Source: Cyathus striatus
Lineage: Eukaryota; Basidiomycota; Agaricomycetes; Agaricales; Nidulariaceae
NCBI GenBank assembly: GCA_025738555.1
Contig: JAOVFP010000017.1
Location: forward strand, 3,224,001-3,288,000
DNA length: 64,000 nucleotides
Reading direction: 5' to 3'
Shown here piece by piece: positions 61,532 through 64,000 of the stretch. The notes below the pieces were generated by a model. That model was not told where the DNA came from and made no database searches. It saw only the letters and a list, made by a program, of their open reading frames with translations. The position numbers and the translations under genes are program-made. The stretch's first letter is position 1; each line of letters starts with the position of its first letter.

Positions 61532-64000
61532 ATGCGCAATATATCTCTTATTGCTTCTCAAGTTTCCACACTTCCCAATTCTCAACTCACTGCTATAGCA
61601 GTTGATCTGGACGAAAACGTTGTTTATACAACATCGGAACAACACAGTTTAGATGGCAATGTAGACGTGGAGGTATGGAAGGTCCCTCAATTTCGCCTCG
61701 GTGGCGTAGAGGAATACGTACGTTTTTTATCTATAAGTGCAATTTGTTGACATTAAGTCTTGAATGAATAGGCAGATCCTACTTCAGTGGCCATGTTCAC
61801 TTCTATCGCGTCATCCGAAGAATATGGTTCATCTCAAGTTCTTTCGCTACGGGTTATTTCAGAATTCAGGAAGCTCGCTGCTATAATGCGCGGTGGAGAT
61901 ATTACTATGATATCGCTCGAAGAACAGGATTCTAAGGTATGCTATGTTCGTTCGGCCACTGCAATGCATTTGTATTCAAGGGTTAGTAGCCAGAAGTTGA
62001 AGGCACATTTGAATCAGGGATCCTTTCAGCTTCGTGGAGTCCAGACGAGTCACTACTGGCTATTGTAACTGGTGTGTATGTTTCTACAGGTGACCTGGTT
62101 CGATGCTGATCCTCGTTTAGGCGAAAACAAGCTCGTACTCATGACGTCTTCATTTGATATAATATCTGAAGCGCCTTTACACACTTCAGACTTTGGAGAA
62201 GGTCGGAAAAGGGTAGTGTGAGTTATACAGGATTGCTGAAACAATTCTCTAGATTCGCCAATAAATGTTGGATGGGGTTCTAAGCAAACCCAGTTTCACG
62301 GCTCTCTCGGAAAATCTGCTGCTCAAGCACCCGCCATCACGAAAGTAGGCCACAGCCCTGATGACGATTCATTGCCCCGGATTAGCTGGAGAGGCGATGG
62401 CGCATTCTTTGTTGTCTCTTCGTTGTCACCAGAGAGCTCTAACGACATGCGGTATCGAATTCTCCGCGTTTATGACCGGCAAGCTGCCCTACAGTCCACA
62501 TCGGAAGCCGTACCTGGACTTGAACATACTCTCTGTTGGAGACCTTCGGGAAATCTCATTGCCAGTACTCAACGGTTTGGCTTCGAAGGCGCAGGTGCGG
62601 GACGAGAGGGAAGACACGATATCGTGTTCTTTGAGCGGAATGGATTGCGTCATGGAGAGTTTAGTCTGCGGGTAGAGGATCTTGAAGTGATAAAGGCACC
62701 TGATTCTAAGAATCAGTGGGGATACAGGGTTAAGGAACTCTCATGGAATTCGGATTCGAATATTCTAGCCGCTTGGATAGAAAAGGATGATAAAGATATT
62801 GGTTTGTTCTTGCGTTCTTTCTTTATATTTATACCTTACTCTTAAACTTGATAGTCCAATTATGGACAACTGGGAATTACCATTGGTACGCACTGTTTTC
62901 ATGCTAATCATGGGTTATTTATCTTGTAATTAGGTACCTGAAGCATGAAGTTTCTGCCCCAGTTTCTGCGTCGGGGTCCCCTCTGCGTTTCACGTCTATG
63001 TTATGGCACCCTGAGACAGCCTCGCATTTGATTCTTACGACGAAGTGTACGCAAATACTTTCTATGCTTGGGTATCTCAATACTGACTTCGTTCAGTGGA
63101 GGTTATTCAGCGCTGCTTCGCGTGGGAGACTCTTGCATCGCCTTCCTTACCCCCCGATGACTCTGGCTTGGTGGCCGTTTTCGATGGTGGTTAGTCGTTT
63201 CGTAGCATCCCCAGAATATAAGAATATAACGCACTTATGACCAGCGAAGATCCTCCTGACACCATTCCGCACCCAAAATGTACCTCCGCCAATGTCGTCA
63301 TTCCAACTTTCGGTTTCCCCCGATACATCTGCTCCGCTTGTTAAAACTCCAGCATACGCTAGCTTCTCTGTTGAACACGACACCTTATGTATACTCTGGG
63401 AATCTGGATACGTGGAACTTTGGGCTCTCCATACTCGACTGGGTCCTGGAGCTGGGAAAGTCATGGCCCCGATTAAATTTTGGTCTGGATTTGTTCACGA
63501 AGATCGTACCATCTGCTGGCATCAGGCTGCTATCCTCAGCCACGATGATGTTTGGACGGTACTTGCGCTTGGATTCGGGAAGTTGACAGACGTTGCCAGC
63601 ATGCTTTCCATTGAAGGTGGAAAGAGCAATTGCGAAAGTTACAACCTCCCGTTCCGGAACGGGCGTGTTTTACTTGGAACCCCGTTGGCATACCAGTCAC
63701 AAAACGGTGAACTATTTACATGTACGTTTTTCCTGAGAATCAGCACATGGTTGGAAACTTTACATGAATAATTCTAGATGGTCATGCTGAGAAGCTCATG
63801 AGGCCTGTATCGAAGTTCCCTGAGTTTTGTGTGCACGCTGGGCACATTCCTCAGGATGGAGCCTCTGATCTCTATGTTGGTCTGGGAAAGTCGGGAAAAC
63901 TATATATTACTGGTGCAGGGTTGGATGCAGAAACAATTTCAACAGTGGCGACATCTTTCACAGTTGCCTCTGACTATGTGATTTTCACGACCAGCACGCA
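61532..64000 (+). CDS. ELP1: Elongator complex subunit ELP1 (IKI3), 3' part beyond window
   Basis: The largest scaffold subunit of Elongator, which modifies wobble uridines of tRNAs. The window holds the first WD40 propeller and the start of the second: MRNISLIASQVSTLPNSQLT, KLAAIMRGGDITMISLEEQD, SWSPDESLLAIVTG-type (GVQTSHYWLL frame spliced), the ELP1 hallmark NVGWGSKQTQFHGSLGKSAA, PRISWRGDGAFFVVSS, LEHTLCWRPSGNLIASTQRF, ELSWNSDSNILAAWIE and LPYPPMTLAWWPFS. The reading frame is still open at base 64000 (SDYVIFTTSTA). At least nine introns. The full protein is normally about 1300 residues, so roughly half is here. Confidence 0.95.

Overview
The window is nuclear DNA of a filamentous basidiomycete, most likely a mushroom-forming agaricomycete. 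Genes are dense and on both strands. Almost every protein gene is cut by short GT-AG introns, mostly about 50-70 bases. The gene set fits a wood or litter fungus: a CBM1-carrying GH5 mannanase, a GH30 glycanase, a fungal cellulose-synthase-like GT2, an F-BAR/SH3 cytokinesis protein, a Rap1-type telomere protein, and eukaryotic housekeeping genes (coatomer zeta, PMR1, EFG1, ELP1). About 22 protein genes and one tRNA are supported. The joined exon structures below were worked out by hand from reading frame, splice signals and family conservation.

Layout. 0-4 kb: tail of an MFS transporter, then a four-RRM Mrn1/Nrd1-type RNA-binding protein with a pyrimidine-rich 3' flank. 4-7.4 kb: two tandem N2227/carnosine-methyltransferase-like genes, a clear local duplication. 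7.7-14.2 kb: a secreted 5'-nucleotidase-like metallophosphatase, a small NIF3-type domain protein, coatomer zeta and a tiny one-TM protein. 14.2-17.7 kb: F-BAR/SH3 protein with glutamine- and proline-rich tracts. 18.5-28.5 kb: a MITE with long terminal repeats, then a polysaccharide neighbourhood: GH5+CBM1 mannanase divergent from a GT2 synthase, a CHY zinc-finger protein and a GH30 enzyme. 29-33 kb: a seven-TM protein of unknown function and a Yar1-like ankyrin protein. 33-36.5 kb: gene-poor. 36.5-49.5 kb: BBE-type FAD oxidoreductase with an unusual insertion, a DH-BAR Cdc42/Rho GEF with an apparent frameshift, PMR1, tRNA-Ile and an aldo-keto reductase. 49.7-56.5 kb: Rap1-like protein with tandem Myb modules and a second copy of the seven-TM family. 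56.5-60.3 kb: gene-poor, AT-rich, with a 1.06 kb inverted-repeat element and a short telomere-like repeat. 60.4-64 kb: EFG1 and ELP1, head to head; ELP1 runs off the end.

The least explained items are the two seven-TM paralogs, which share intron positions and a C-terminal FTSPIDL motif; the duplicated exon module in the Rap1-like gene; the long insertion in the FAD oxidoreductase; and the two TA-flanked inverted-repeat elements with related tips. I saw no CRISPR array, prokaryotic operon or obvious virus.
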